NCBI GenBank assembly: GCA_038205755.1
Contig: JBBRBN010000008.1
Location: 1 to 64,000, forward strand
Direction: 5' to 3'
From: JANNWF01 sp038205755
Lineage (GTDB): Bacteria; Pseudomonadota; Gammaproteobacteria; Xanthomonadales; Xanthomonadaceae
Length of the DNA: 64,000 nt
Shown here: positions 26,595-35,540 of the stretch, piece after piece
Position numbering within the stretch: position 1 is the first letter of the stretch
How the letters are laid out: every line of letters starts with the position of its first letter
The notes under the pieces: model-generated
What the model saw: only the letters and a program-made list of their open reading frames with translations
Told to the model about the DNA's origin: nothing
The model's database searches: none
Translations under genes and position numbers: made by a program

Positions 26595-28319
26595 TCAGCG
26601 GAAAATCGCGCTGTCGTCGGCGGTGCTGCCCTTGCCAACGCCTTTCCAGCGTGGATCGGCGGCGGCCTCGACCGTGTTGGCGGAGCGGTTCCAGACCACC
26701 ACCTGCATGTTGCCCCAGCTGCGCTCGCCAGCGGAAACGCTGTGCCCAAGCGCCTGCAGCGCGGCGATCTCCTGGTCGCTGAAGGCCTCGGGTTCGGCGG
26801 ACAGCGTATCCGGCAGGTACTGGTGGTGAAAGCGCGGCTGGGCAACGACCTGCTCGGCAGTCGCACCATCCACCAGCTGGAGGATGCCCAGCAGCAGCAT
26901 CGAGATTATGCGGCTGCCGCCGGGCGTTCCCAGCACGGCCACACGTTCGGGTCCAATCACGAAGCTCGGGGTCATCGACGACAGCGGCCGCTTGCCAGGT
27001 GCGATCGCGTTGGCGTCGTCGCCCACCAGGCCAAACGCATTGGCCCTGCCCGGCTTGGCCGAGAAATCATCCATCTCGTTGTTGAGCAGAAATCCCGAGC
27101 CGGGAACCACAAAGGCGTTTCCATACGGCAGATTGACCGTCTGGGTGACTGCGATCAGATTGCCCTCGGCGTCGATGATCGAAAAGTGCGAGGTGCTCGG
27201 ACGCTCGGCAAAATCGCCGATGCCCGGCAGCATTTCGCTGGGCGTGGCCTTCGACGGATGGATGCCGGCACGCAGGCCGCTGGCGTAGTCGGGGCTGGAA
27301 AGCATCGCAACCGGAACGCTGACGAAATCCGGATCGCCCAGGTAGATCGCCCGGTCACGGTAGGATCGCCGCATTACCTCGGTCAACAGGTGGACGCGAG
27401 AGACCCGCGGCAGCGCGCCGAGATCGTAGCCGGCAAGCACGTTGAGCATGGTGGCGAGCGCCACCCCTCCCGATGACGGCGGCGGCGCGGTCACCACCTG
27501 ATGATCGCGGTAGGTGAGTCGCAGCGGCTCGCGCTCGACCGCGGTGTAGGACGCGAGGTCCTCGGTCGTCCAGATGCCGCCGCCGGCGCGCACCCCTGCA
27601 ACCAGCCGCTCGGCAAACGGGCCGCGATAGAAGTCAGCCGCGCCACCCGTCGCCAGCAGCTCAAGGGTTGCGGCATAGTCCGGATTGCGCAGCGTATCGC
27701 CCGGCTTGGGCGGCTCGCCATTGACCAGAAACAGCGCCGCCGCTGCCGCGTTGCCGGCCAAAACCTCGCGCCGATAGCCGAGCATGGCTGCGTTCTTGGC
27801 GCCAAACACCCAGCCCTCGCGAGCCAGTCGGATCGCCGGCGCCAGCGAGCGCGCCAGCGGCAGCTTGCCGTAGCGCTTGGCCAGGTGATCCAGACCGGCC
27901 GGCAATCCGGGGATGGCAGCCGCCAGCGCACCGTTGACGCTGCGGTCGCGCACCGGCTCACCGTCCGCACCCAGGTACATGTCACGGGTTGCCGCCAGCG
28001 GCGCCCGCTCGCGGGCGTCGATGAACACATCGCGATCCCCGGCATCGAGCTGCGGATCCGCCCGATGCAGCAGCATGAAGGCGCCGCCGCCGATACCCGA
28101 GCTTTCTGGCTCAACCAGTCCCAGCGTCGCGCTGACCGCCACGGCGGCGTCGAACGCGTTTCCGCCTGCGGCCAATATCTCCATGCCGGCGTCGGTCGCC
28201 TGAGCATTGGCTGTGGCAATGGCGGCCTGCGGCGGTTTCGACTGCGCGTATGCGGCGACCGCAAGCGTCAACAATCCGAAAACCAGGCGGATGGGTAACA
28301 ACGACGGACGGATGCTCAT
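26595..28319 (-). CDS. ggt: Gamma-glutamyltransferase precursor
   Basis: 574 residues, full length for the family, with a signal peptide (to about AYAQS). The large subunit is followed by the processing site, where RPSTSHFSIID provides the N-terminal Thr nucleophile of the small subunit after self-cleavage. Other landmarks are GGNAFDAAVA, SGIGGGAFML, PPPSSGG and the glycine pair PLSSMTPSFV...LGTPGG. It transfers or hydrolyses the gamma-glutamyl group of glutathione in the periplasm. The start overlaps the yfhL stop by 4 bases. Confidence 0.96.
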   Translation of the reverse strand: MSIRPSLLPIRLVFGLLTLAVAAYAQSKPPQAAIATANAQATDAGMEILAAGGNAFDAAVAVSATLGLVEPESSGIGGGAFMLLHRADPQLDAGDRDVFIDARERAPLAATRDMYLGADGEPVRDRSVNGALAAAIPGLPAGLDHLAKRYGKLPLARSLAPAIRLAREGWVFGAKNAAMLGYRREVLAGNAAAAALFLVNGEPPKPGDTLRNPDYAATLELLATGGAADFYRGPFAERLVAGVRAGGGIWTTEDLASYTAVEREPLRLTYRDHQVVTAPPPSSGGVALATMLNVLAGYDLGALPRVSRVHLLTEVMRRSYRDRAIYLGDPDFVSVPVAMLSSPDYASGLRAGIHPSKATPSEMLPGIGDFAERPSTSHFSIIDAEGNLIAVTQTVNLPYGNAFVVPGSGFLLNNEMDDFSAKPGRANAFGLVGDDANAIAPGKRPLSSMTPSFVIGPERVAVLGTPGGSRIISMLLLGILQLVDGATAEQVVAQPRFHHQYLPDTLSAEPEAFSDQEIAALQALGHSVSAGERSWGNMQVVVWNRSANTVEAAADPRWKGVGKGSTADDSAIFR

Positions 28320-28621
28320 GCAGCGTTTTCCTCAGTTTGATGGCGGGTGTCGTCAAGGCTCTGGCCGGAGTTGCCGACACCGCTCAACCGGCGGAACTTG
28401 GTTAGCAAGTCGGCCGGTGACTCCGGGTGAACCGGATCGAGATCGATACACTCGACGGGACACACGACAACGCACTGTGGCTCGTCAAAGTGGCCCACGC
28501 ATTCGGTGCAGCGGCGCGGGTCGATCTCGTAGATCGTATGGCCCTGCGCAATCGCCTCGTTTGGACACACGGGTGCGCATACGTCGCAGTTGACGCAGAG
28601 TTCGTTGATCAGCAGTGCCAT
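28316..28621 (-). CDS. yfhL: YfhL-family 2[4Fe-4S] ferredoxin
   Basis: 101 residues with two cluster motifs. One is CVNCDVCAPVCP. The other is CTEC, followed by an insertion typical of Allochromatium-type ferredoxins, then CVVVCPVEC. The C-terminal extension (about residues 65-101) is polar and helical. It is a cytoplasmic low-potential electron carrier. The redox partner is unknown. It overlaps ggt by 4 bases and follows a lipoprotein gene, with an 8-bp hairpin (28633-28652) in the gap that lacks a U-tract. Confidence 0.95.
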   Translation of the reverse strand: MALLINELCVNCDVCAPVCPNEAIAQGHTIYEIDPRRCTECVGHFDEPQCVVVCPVECIDLDPVHPESPADLLTKFRRLSGVGNSGQSLDDTRHQTEENAA

Positions 28622-28677
28622 TGCGAGACCGGGCGGCGCCCGCAGGCGCCGCTTCCGGCGAAGGATCTGACGATGGA

Positions 28678-29169
28678 CTAAGGCGCGACGTGCACGAAGC
28701 CGGCGCCGGTAGCCTCGATTCTCGCTCGCAGCGGCTCGGCATCCTCCTGCGCACCAATGAACAGCACACGAACGTCCTTCATTGAGCCCGGCTGCGCTTC
28801 CAGAAACGCCTCTTCGATCAGCTCGGCCATCCGCTTGGGCGACGGTGATCCGAACGCCAGCATGTTGCCCGGCACCACACCACGTGAAACGGTGCCGATG
28901 ACGTTCTCCAGCTGCCGTTCGTACTGCTCTTCAAAGTCTTCGGCGGATTCTTCCGGCAGGTAATACATGAATGGACTGCTGCGAATGCCCTGCATGTTCT
29001 GCTTGACCACCTGGGTCAGGTAAGCGCGCCACTCGCGGTCGTTGCCATTGGTTGGCGCCGACAGAATGACCGCCGCGGCTTCGGGCGCTGCAGCTTCGTT
29101 GGGCTTGTCGCATGCGGCCAACGCCGTCACGGCAAGAATCAGCAGGGTGCTACGAATCAGGCTGCGCAT
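28678..29169 (-). CDS. Putative lipoprotein of unknown function
   Basis: 163 residues. The N-terminus MRSLIRSTLLILAVTALAAC ends in a good lipobox (LAAC), so the mature protein would be lipidated at Cys20 and membrane-anchored. The body is acidic and helical (EESAEDFEEQYERQLENVIG) and ends in a small alpha/beta segment (VRVLFIGAQEDAEPLRARIEATG). I do not recognise the family. It lies between coaD and yfhL on the same strand, 37 bases after the coaD stop. Confidence 0.75.
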   Translation of the reverse strand: MRSLIRSTLLILAVTALAACDKPNEAAAPEAAAVILSAPTNGNDREWRAYLTQVVKQNMQGIRSSPFMYYLPEESAEDFEEQYERQLENVIGTVSRGVVPGNMLAFGSPSPKRMAELIEEAFLEAQPGSMKDVRVLFIGAQEDAEPLRARIEATGAGFVHVAP

Positions 29170-29206
29170 GGTGGGTCACCTCAGGGACGATGGAAAAAAG
29201 AGTAAT

Positions 29207-29704
29207 TCACGCGCCAAGATACCGGCGCTTCAGCGCATCGGCGACCGCCGGAGGGACAAATCCGGACACGTCACCACCAAGTCGCGCGATTTCGCGCACC
29301 AGGGATGAGGAAATGAAGCTGTACTGTTCGGCCGGGGTCAGAAACAGGGTCTCGACCTCGGGAACCAGGTGGCGATTCATGCTGGCCAGCTGGAACTCGT
29401 ACTCGAAATCGGAGACTGCGCGCAACCCGCGCAGCAGCACGCCGGCGCCAACCTCGCGCACGAAATGCGCCAGCAGGCTGCTGAATCCGCGGATTTCCAC
29501 GTTCGGAATATCGGCCAGCGCCGCACGGGCGAGTTCGATTCGCTCGGCCAGCGGAAACCCGGGGCCTTTCGAGGGACTCTCGGCGACCCCGACGACGATT
29601 TTCTCAAACAGCGGCGACGCGCGCGCGACCAGGTCGATGTGACCGTTGGTGATCGGGTCGAAGGTGCCCGGGTACAGGGCAATTCGCTGCCGGGGCTGGG
29701 TCAT
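29207..29704 (-). CDS. coaD: Pantetheine-phosphate adenylyltransferase
   Basis: 165 residues, the usual length. The nucleotidyltransferase signature YPGTFDPITNGHID (T/HxGH class) lies at residues 11-24, and the adenylate-binding segment near the C-terminus reads SSSLVREIARLGGDVSGFVP. It catalyses the fourth step of coenzyme A synthesis, adding AMP to 4'-phosphopantetheine. It lies downstream of rsmD, the usual gammaproteobacterial neighbour, with about 108 bases between them. Confidence 0.97.
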   Translation of the reverse strand: MTQPRQRIALYPGTFDPITNGHIDLVARASPLFEKIVVGVAESPSKGPGFPLAERIELARAALADIPNVEIRGFSSLLAHFVREVGAGVLLRGLRAVSDFEYEFQLASMNRHLVPEVETLFLTPAEQYSFISSSLVREIARLGGDVSGFVPPAVADALKRRYLGA

Positions 29705-29812
29705 CCGGACGGGTCTTTGGTCAATGCGGCCTGATTGCGTGGATCCCGGTCTGGCTGGGCCTCGCGGGCCTTTACCAGAGGGACACTGCGAGCGGCTAGT
29801 GTATCAGGCGAT

Positions 29813-30418
29813 TCAGCCAGTAGACCCGATGCGGAACAGGCGATAGCTGACCTCGCGCGTCCGCCCCTCGCGGTGCAAAGCGAAGCCGGCCGGGGGCAGC
29901 AGCAGCGCTTCAGGCGAGGACTCCACATACACCCACGCCCGCTCCGCCAGGCGCGGGGCCAATGCCGCCAGGGTCGCGTTCCACAGATCACGTTCGAATG
30001 GCGGATCGACGAAGGCGATCGTGACCGGCGGCACGTTGCCATGGGCAAGCCAGCTGATCGCATCGGCCAGATGGATTTCGACCTGCTCGGCGCGCAGTCG
30101 GATTGCGCTGGCGCGCAGGCTTGCGGCCAGCTGCGGCTCGCGCTCGACCATCAGCACCTGCTGCGCTGCGCGCGAGGCGGCCTCGAATCCCAGCGCACCG
30201 GAGCCAGCGAACAGATCGACGCAGATGCTGCCCGGCAAAACCGGCGCCAGCCAGTTGAACAACGTTTCGCGGACGCGGCTGGAGGTCGGACGCAGGCCGC
30301 TGCTGTCGACCACCGGCAGGGTGGTTCCGCGCCAGCGGCCGCCAATGATCCGCACCTGACCGCCAGCAAGACGCTCGGCAGTGGCAGCGGAAGCGGGTCG
30401 TCGTGGCGGTGCTACCAT
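29813..30418 (-). CDS. rsmD: 16S rRNA (guanine(966)-N2)-methyltransferase
   Basis: 201 residues from the ATG at 30418 (MVAPPRRPASA). Longer frames run into the divergent ftsY gene. AdoMet motif I reads CVDLFAGSGALGFEAASR, and the catalytic motif IV is FVDPPF, typical of N2-guanine methyltransferases. GGRWRGTTLPV and RPTSSRVRETLFNWL near the N-terminus are specific to RsmD. It methylates G966 of 16S rRNA. The start lies 28 bases from that of ftsY, the classic divergent pair. Confidence 0.96.
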   Translation of the reverse strand: MVAPPRRPASAATAERLAGGQVRIIGGRWRGTTLPVVDSSGLRPTSSRVRETLFNWLAPVLPGSICVDLFAGSGALGFEAASRAAQQVLMVEREPQLAASLRASAIRLRAEQVEIHLADAISWLAHGNVPPVTIAFVDPPFERDLWNATLAALAPRLAERAWVYVESSPEALLLPPAGFALHREGRTREVSYRLFRIGSTG

Positions 30419-30446
30419 CGCCGCATTGTCCGCGATACCGCGCCGC

Positions 30447-31493
30447 ATGCTCAGTTTCTGGAAAAAAAAGCCGATCGAGCCGCCGCTGGCGGTCGCCGAC
30501 GGCACCCCCCAACCCCATGCCGAACCGGATGGTCCGGACGCTGCGTCTGCGCCAGCCGAGCGTCCTGCGGACGCGCCGGCCGCCGGCAGCTGGCGTGATC
30601 GTCTGCGCGGCAGCATCTTTACCCGCGACCTCGGCGAGCTGTTCCGACGCCGACCGGCGCTCGACGAAAACCTGCTCGAGCAGATCGAAACCACCCTGCT
30701 CAGCTCCGATCTTGGCGTCACCGCGACCGAGACGGTGCTCGCCGCTCTGCGCGGGGGCATCAAGCGTGGCGAACTTGCCGACGTGCCGGCATTGCTCGCT
30801 TTCCTGCGCGCGGTGCTGGTTGAAATGCTGCGTCCGGTGGCTGTGCCGCTGGATATTTCCGGACCCAGGCCATTCATCCTGCTGACCGTTGGCGTCAACG
30901 GCGTCGGCAAAACCACCACCATCGGCAAGCTGGCGCGGCGCTATGCCGATGAACGCAAAAAGGTGATGCTGGCAGCCGGCGACACTTTCCGCGCCGCGGC
31001 GGTCGAGCAGCTGCAGCTGTGGGGCGAGCGCAACGACGTGCCGGTGGTGGCGCAGCGCGCCGGTGCCGACTCCGCCTCGGTCGCCTTTGATGCCGCGCAG
31101 ATGGCGGCGGCACGCGGGATCGACCTGTTGATTGTCGATACCGCCGGGCGCCTGCACACCCAGAGTGGCCTGATGGACGAGCTGGCCAAGGTCAAGCGTG
31201 TGCTGACCAAGGTCGATGCCAACGCGCCGCACGAAGTTCTGCTGGTGATCGACGGCACGACCGGCCAGAACGCAATCAACCAGGTCCGCCACTTCCACAA
31301 GGCCGTGGGCGTTACCGGGCTGGTGGTGACCAAGCTCGACGGCAGCGCCAAGGGCGGCGTGGTGTTCGCTCTGGCACGCGAGTTCGGCATTCCGATCCGC
31401 TTTGTCGGTCTCGGTGAGAAGGTTCACGACCTGCGCGCATTTGACGCCGACGCGTTTGTGGACGCCATGTTGCCCGCCGACCTTGCCGGCTGA
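30447..31493 (+). CDS. ftsY: Signal recognition particle receptor FtsY
   Basis: 348 residues. A short acidic/Pro-rich A-domain (about 1-50) precedes the N domain (about 60-130) and the SRP GTPase G domain: P-loop GVNGVGKTTTIGKL, DTFRAAA, DTAGRL, TKLDGSAKGG and the closing GLGEKVHDL motif. It docks ribosome-SRP complexes at the inner membrane to feed the Sec translocon. The ATG at 30447 gives MLSFWKKK, the usual basic, membrane-binding start. It is followed by an AsmA-like gene 28 bases on. Confidence 0.97.
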   Translation: MLSFWKKKPIEPPLAVADGTPQPHAEPDGPDAASAPAERPADAPAAGSWRDRLRGSIFTRDLGELFRRRPALDENLLEQIETTLLSSDLGVTATETVLAALRGGIKRGELADVPALLAFLRAVLVEMLRPVAVPLDISGPRPFILLTVGVNGVGKTTTIGKLARRYADERKKVMLAAGDTFRAAAVEQLQLWGERNDVPVVAQRAGADSASVAFDAAQMAAARGIDLLIVDTAGRLHTQSGLMDELAKVKRVLTKVDANAPHEVLLVIDGTTGQNAINQVRHFHKAVGVTGLVVTKLDGSAKGGVVFALAREFGIPIRFVGLGEKVHDLRAFDADAFVDAMLPADLAG

Positions 31494-31521
31494 CGCCGGC
31501 AGCGCTGCCAACCAGCCGCCG

Positions 31522-32607
31522 ATGCAGCCCCGTCGGCGGCGTTGGCGCTGGCTGGCTCTGGCGCTGCTGGGTCTGATCGGCGCCGCGCTCGGACTGCGAT
31601 TCATGCTGCAGCCCGAACGAATGGGCGCGCTGGTGCTGGAACAGGCGCGTCGCGCCAGCGGCCTGCAGCTGGCGGTAAGCTCACCGGCCACGCTCGGAAT
31701 TTTTCCGGCGCTGCGGCTGCAGCTGCTCGGGCTGGAGGCGCGCGCAGTCGCTGGCGGGCCGACCCTGCTGCGCGCCGAGCGGGTTGATCTCGATTTGCCG
31801 CTGGCGGTGCTGTGGGGCGGCGAGCTGCAGACCGGCGACGTCGAGATCCTGACCCCCGAAATCGACGTCGACGCGGTGCTCGCCTGGCTGCAGCAGGGCA
31901 CGGAGATCGGACCGCCCAGCGCGCTGCGGCTGCCGGACTTCGCTGCCCGACTGCGGATCTCCGATGGCCAACTGCGGGCTGCAGGGACGCGCCTGGAGGC
32001 CCTCAATGTCGACATGTCGCCGTTGCGCGACGGCGAGCAGGTTGAACTCAACTCCGACTTCATCTTGCTGCAGGACGAACAGCGCCGACCGCTGACGCTG
32101 AAGCTGGTCGCAACCCCGCGCCAGCGCGAAGCCGGCATCACCATCGAGGCGCTGTTGCTGCACCTCGGTCAACCCAATGCGGCCGGCAGCGGGGCGGAAG
32201 TGAGCGGCGATATCGAGCTGTTCCCACCGCAAAGGCTGCGGCTCGCGCTGTGGCTCAATCTGGCGCAGTCGTGGCTGCTGCTGCCGGCGCTGCCCGAGGC
32301 GCTTGCTCGGTTGCTTGAAGGACCGATGTCGCTGAGCTATGACGGACCCGGAGATTTCAGCGCAGAAATGCAGCTGGAACGCATTGGCAGCGAAGCCGAA
32401 CTGCGGCTGGCTGGCGCCCCGCGCGCGCTGCTGGCCTGGATCGATGACGCCGCCGCCGCGCCGCTGCCGCCAGCCGCTTTCTCGGCCAAGGTGCCGGTTC
32501 TCGAACTCGACGGCGTGCGGATCGAGGGACTGCAGGTGGAGCTGGCTCCCGCAGCCGACACTGACCTTGAGCCAGCGCCAGCGCCCGCGCCCGCGCAGAC
32601 ACCGTGA
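31522..32607 (+). CDS. AsmA-like single-pass membrane protein
   Basis: 361 residues from the ATG at 31522 (MQPRRRRWRWLALALLGLIG), giving a basic start and one membrane helix. The following LQPERMGALVLEQARRASGLQLAV...GIFPALRLQLLGLEARAV is the pattern of AsmA/YhdP-type proteins, which face the periplasm and affect outer-membrane lipid transport. The tail is Ala/Pro/Asp-rich. Family membership rests on the N-terminal layout only. The stop overlaps the mutY start (GTGA). Confidence 0.7.
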   Translation: MQPRRRRWRWLALALLGLIGAALGLRFMLQPERMGALVLEQARRASGLQLAVSSPATLGIFPALRLQLLGLEARAVAGGPTLLRAERVDLDLPLAVLWGGELQTGDVEILTPEIDVDAVLAWLQQGTEIGPPSALRLPDFAARLRISDGQLRAAGTRLEALNVDMSPLRDGEQVELNSDFILLQDEQRRPLTLKLVATPRQREAGITIEALLLHLGQPNAAGSGAEVSGDIELFPPQRLRLALWLNLAQSWLLLPALPEALARLLEGPMSLSYDGPGDFSAEMQLERIGSEAELRLAGAPRALLAWIDDAAAAPLPPAAFSAKVPVLELDGVRIEGLQVELAPAADTDLEPAPAPAPAQTP

Positions 32608-33674
32608 GCATGCCGACCGACTTCGCCCAGCGTCTGCTGGCCTGGTTCGATGTGCACGGGCGCCACGACCTGCCCTGGCAGCACCCGCGCAGCGCCTATC
32701 GGGTGTGGGTGGCCGAGATCATGCTGCAGCAGACCCAGGTTGCCACCGTCGTCCCCTACTACCAGCGCTTTCTTGACCGGTTTCCCGACCTCCCGACGCT
32801 GGCCGCAGCCGACCTCGACAGCGTGCTGGCGCACTGGTCGGGTCTGGGCTATTACAGCCGGGCGCGCAATCTGCGCAGCGCAGCGCAGCGCTGCGTGGAA
32901 CTGCACGAGGGCGCACTGCCGCTCACGCTCGAGGCCATGGCCGCGCTGCCCGGCATCGGCCGCTCCACCGCTGCGGCGATCCTCGCCCAGGCGTACGGCC
33001 AGCAGCACGCGATTCTGGATGGCAACGTCAAGCGCACGCTGTGCCGGCTGTTCGCGATCGAGGGCTGGCCCGGCTCCAGTGCGCTCGAAAAGCAGCTCTG
33101 GCCGCTGGCGCAAGCGCTGCTACCCGATCAGCGGCTGCCCGACTACACCCAGGCGATGATGGACTTCGGTGCCCGCCAGTGTCGGCGCAGCCGGCCGGAT
33201 TGCCCAGCCTGCCCGTTCCGGCAGGAGTGCCAGGCTTTTCAGAATGGCCGCGTCAGCGCACTGCCCAGCCCAAGACCGGGCAAGCAGCTGCCGCAGCGCA
33301 CCTGCGTGATGCTGCTGCTGGAAGGCGGCGACGGCGAGCTTTTGATCGAAAGAAGGCCGCCAACCGGCATCTGGGGCGGCCTGTGGAGTCTGCCGCAGTT
33401 CGACGACCGGGACGGCGCCGAGCGCTGGGCGAGCCGACTGGGCCGCATTCGCGGCGATGGTGCCGAACTGGCGCCGGTCGAGCACAGCTTCAGCCACTTT
33501 CGCCTGCGGATTGCGCCGCTGCGGCTTGCCGTGCACGTCACTGCCAACCAGGTGGCGGATAATCATCACAGTCGTTGGCTGCGCCGCGCAGACATCCTTG
33601 CGTTGGGGTTGCCGGCTCCGGTGCGACGCTTGATCGCAACGAATTTCCCCCAGCAGGAGCCAGACCAACCATGA
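32604..33674 (+). CDS. mutY: A/G-specific adenine glycosylase
   Basis: 356 residues. The helix-hairpin-helix and catalytic region carries EIMLQQTQV (catalytic Glu), LPGIGRSTAAAIL and the Asp in DGNVKR. The [4Fe-4S] cluster is bound by C-x6-C-x2-C-x5-C around residue 195. The C-terminal NUDIX-like domain (about 230-350) recognises 8-oxoG. It removes adenine mispaired with 8-oxoguanine. The GTG at 32604 overlaps the AsmA stop, and an ATG two codons later (32610) is an equally good start. It needs an Fe-S cluster, in line with the suf genes nearby. Confidence 0.96.
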   Translation: MSMPTDFAQRLLAWFDVHGRHDLPWQHPRSAYRVWVAEIMLQQTQVATVVPYYQRFLDRFPDLPTLAAADLDSVLAHWSGLGYYSRARNLRSAAQRCVELHEGALPLTLEAMAALPGIGRSTAAAILAQAYGQQHAILDGNVKRTLCRLFAIEGWPGSSALEKQLWPLAQALLPDQRLPDYTQAMMDFGARQCRRSRPDCPACPFRQECQAFQNGRVSALPSPRPGKQLPQRTCVMLLLEGGDGELLIERRPPTGIWGGLWSLPQFDDRDGAERWASRLGRIRGDGAELAPVEHSFSHFRLRIAPLRLAVHVTANQVADNHHSRWLRRADILALGLPAPVRRLIATNFPQQEPDQP

Positions 33675-33940
33675 GCCGAACCGTGTTCTGCAAGCGCCAG
33701 CAAGTCGAGGCCAATGGTCTCGATTTCGCCCCCCTGCCCGGTGACCTCGGACAGCGCATTTTCAACGGTATCGGCAAGCCGGCCTGGCAGGAGTGGCTGG
33801 CTCACCAGACCATGCTGATCAATGAGAATCGCCTGAATCCGCGTGACCCCAAGGCGCGCGCCTACCTGGCCGAACAGGCCGAGCAGTTCCTGTTCGCTGG
33901 CGGTGCAGAAAAGCCGGCTGGCTTCGTCGCGGTCGAATAG
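33671..33940 (+). CDS. yggX: Probable Fe(2+)-trafficking protein YggX
   Basis: 89 residues, full length. The conserved N-terminus MSRTVFCKRQQVEANGLDF contains the functional Cys7. GIGKPAWQEWLAHQTMLINENRLN is diagnostic of the family. YggX protects Fe-S clusters from oxidative damage. It overlaps mutY by 4 bases, and the mutY-yggX pairing is conserved in gammaproteobacteria. It ends 6 bases before the convergent threonine synthase stop. Confidence 0.97.
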   Translation: MSRTVFCKRQQVEANGLDFAPLPGDLGQRIFNGIGKPAWQEWLAHQTMLINENRLNPRDPKARAYLAEQAEQFLFAGGAEKPAGFVAVE

Positions 33941-33946
33941 CGCGGT

Positions 33947-35197
33947 CTACAGCAGATGCCGCAGCGCCGGCAGGTACTTCTCCGCCGAGCCGGTGTTGAC
34001 CGCGACTACCCGCTCGCCGCGCTTCAGCAGTCCGCGCTCGATCAACTCGGGCAGCGCTGCGAGGCAGGCCGCGCCTTCCGGACTGATCCAGTCGTGACGC
34101 TGGCGCCAGACCTGCTGCAGCTCGTGCGCAATCGCCGTTTCGCTCACCGCCACGGCCACACCAGCGCTGCCGCGGATGATCTGCAGGACGCGGAAGTGTC
34201 CGACGCCGCCCGGCACGTTGAGGCCCGTGGCAAGCGTTGAGCCAGCAGCAACCTGCGTGGTGTCGGTCGCGCCTGCTTCAAAGGCGCGCACCAGCGGCGC
34301 GGTGACTTCGCTCTGCACGCACAGCATGCGCGGCCGGCGAGCATCGATCAGCCCCAGCGCCTGCAGCTCATCCCAGGCCTTCCACATGCCCAGTACGCCG
34401 GTGCCGCCGCCGGTGGGATAGATCACCGCGTCGGGCAATGCCCAGTGGACTGCACCCGGCAGCGGTTCGGCCAGCTCCAGGCCCAGGGTCTTCTTGCCCT
34501 CGATGCGCCAACCGGGCTCCTGAAAGGTCGCCACCGAAAACCAGCCGTTTGGAATGTAGCGCTCTTTGAGCAGCAGGCCGGACTCGCGGATGGTCGGCCC
34601 GGCCAGCTCCAGCCGCACGCGTTCCGGATGCCGGTGCGCGGCCGCGGCGACGCTGCCCATGATCGGCAGCGGAGTGTCCTCTGGCATCGCCACGACCACC
34701 GACAGGCCACCCGCCAGCGCGTACCGGACCAGCGAATCGCCGGCATTGCCCTGGGTCGGCACAGCGAGCTTTGAGAGCCCCAGGCGCCGCGCCTGCGCCA
34801 CCACCATTGCCATCCCGCGATCCTTGAAGCTCTGGGTCGGGTTGGCACCAAAGCCCGGATGCGCCTTGCCCTCCTCCTTCAGCTGCAGCTGCAGCCCCGC
34901 CGATCGCGCCAGCGGATGCCAGCCGTAGTCGAGCAGGGGCGTATAGCCCTCGCCCAGCGCGACGATGTGCCGCGCGTCGTCGGGATTGGCGGCATCCAGC
35001 GCCAGCAGCGCGCCGAAGCGCCACATGTCGGGTCGCTGCGGCCGATACCAGCGGGCGTCCGGCAGGTCGTGGGCAAGCCGATCAAGATCCAGCACCATCT
35101 CGACCGGCCGGCCATCGACCGGATCCAGATTCATCGGCACATCGGCGGAATACTCAGCGCCTGAGGCAATGCCACGCAGGCAGCGGACGTAGGACAT
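33947..35197 (-). CDS. thrC: Threonine synthase-like PLP enzyme
   Basis: 416 residues from the ATG at 35197 (MSYVRCLRG). The open frame extends to 35536, but the region upstream overlaps the Rieske gene out of frame. The PLP lysine is in NPTQSFKDRGMAM, followed by the TQGNAGDSLVRYA and TGGGTGVLGMWKAW phosphate-binding loops of fold-type II enzymes. It resembles the class that turns O-phosphohomoserine into threonine. Some relatives have other activities. It is co-oriented with the Rieske gene, 19 bases downstream of its stop. Confidence 0.85.
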   Translation of the reverse strand: MSYVRCLRGIASGAEYSADVPMNLDPVDGRPVEMVLDLDRLAHDLPDARWYRPQRPDMWRFGALLALDAANPDDARHIVALGEGYTPLLDYGWHPLARSAGLQLQLKEEGKAHPGFGANPTQSFKDRGMAMVVAQARRLGLSKLAVPTQGNAGDSLVRYALAGGLSVVVAMPEDTPLPIMGSVAAAAHRHPERVRLELAGPTIRESGLLLKERYIPNGWFSVATFQEPGWRIEGKKTLGLELAEPLPGAVHWALPDAVIYPTGGGTGVLGMWKAWDELQALGLIDARRPRMLCVQSEVTAPLVRAFEAGATDTTQVAAGSTLATGLNVPGGVGHFRVLQIIRGSAGVAVAVSETAIAHELQQVWRQRHDWISPEGAACLAALPELIERGLLKRGERVVAVNTGSAEKYLPALRHLL

Positions 35198-35216
35198 GCG
35201 TGATCTCCAGGGTGTG

Positions 35217-35540
35217 TCAGGCGCGCTCGTCGCGGCTCCAGATCGCGCCGTCGTCGATCCTGATCGGGAAGGTGCGAACCGGCGCCGACGCCGGCAAGCA
35301 CAGCGCGCGGCCGTCGCGCAGGTCGAAGCGGGCGCCGTGCAGGGTGCATTCGATGCTGCCGTTACTCGCATCGACTGCGCCGGCCGAGAGCTCGAAGTCC
35401 TCGTGCGAGCAGCGGTCCTCCAGCGCGTATATCTCGCCGTCCAGATTGACCAGCAGCAGCGGCGTGTCGCCCAACCAGGCCGTGCGCGACTCGCCCGGCA
35501 GCAGGTCGGCGCGCTCACACAGACGTGTCCACTCACTCAT
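35217..35540 (-). CDS. Small Rieske [2Fe-2S] ferredoxin-type protein
   Basis: 107 residues from the ATG at 35540 (MSEWTRLCE). It is a single Rieske domain with both cluster boxes, CSHEDFEL and CTLHGARFDL (C-x-H ... C-x2-H). There is no membrane anchor, so it is a soluble electron carrier of the NirD/dioxygenase-ferredoxin type. Similar proteins lie near suf genes in xanthomonads. The start overlaps the 3' end of the GNAT gene by 8 bases, placing it in the same transcript as that gene and perhaps with sufS upstream. Confidence 0.93.
   Translation of the reverse strand: MSEWTRLCERADLLPGESRTAWLGDTPLLLVNLDGEIYALEDRCSHEDFELSAGAVDASNGSIECTLHGARFDLRDGRALCLPASAPVRTFPIRIDDGAIWSRDERA

Noticed and set aside
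28633..28652. Perfect 8-bp hairpin between the lipoprotein gene and yfhL
   Set aside because: There is no T-run on either strand, so I do not call it a terminator. It may be a simple GC hairpin.
29988..32144. 718-residue minus-strand frame opposite ftsY and the AsmA-like gene
   Set aside because: ftsY on the plus strand carries all SRP GTPase motifs. The antisense frame is low-complexity and only partly overlaps rsmD in another frame.
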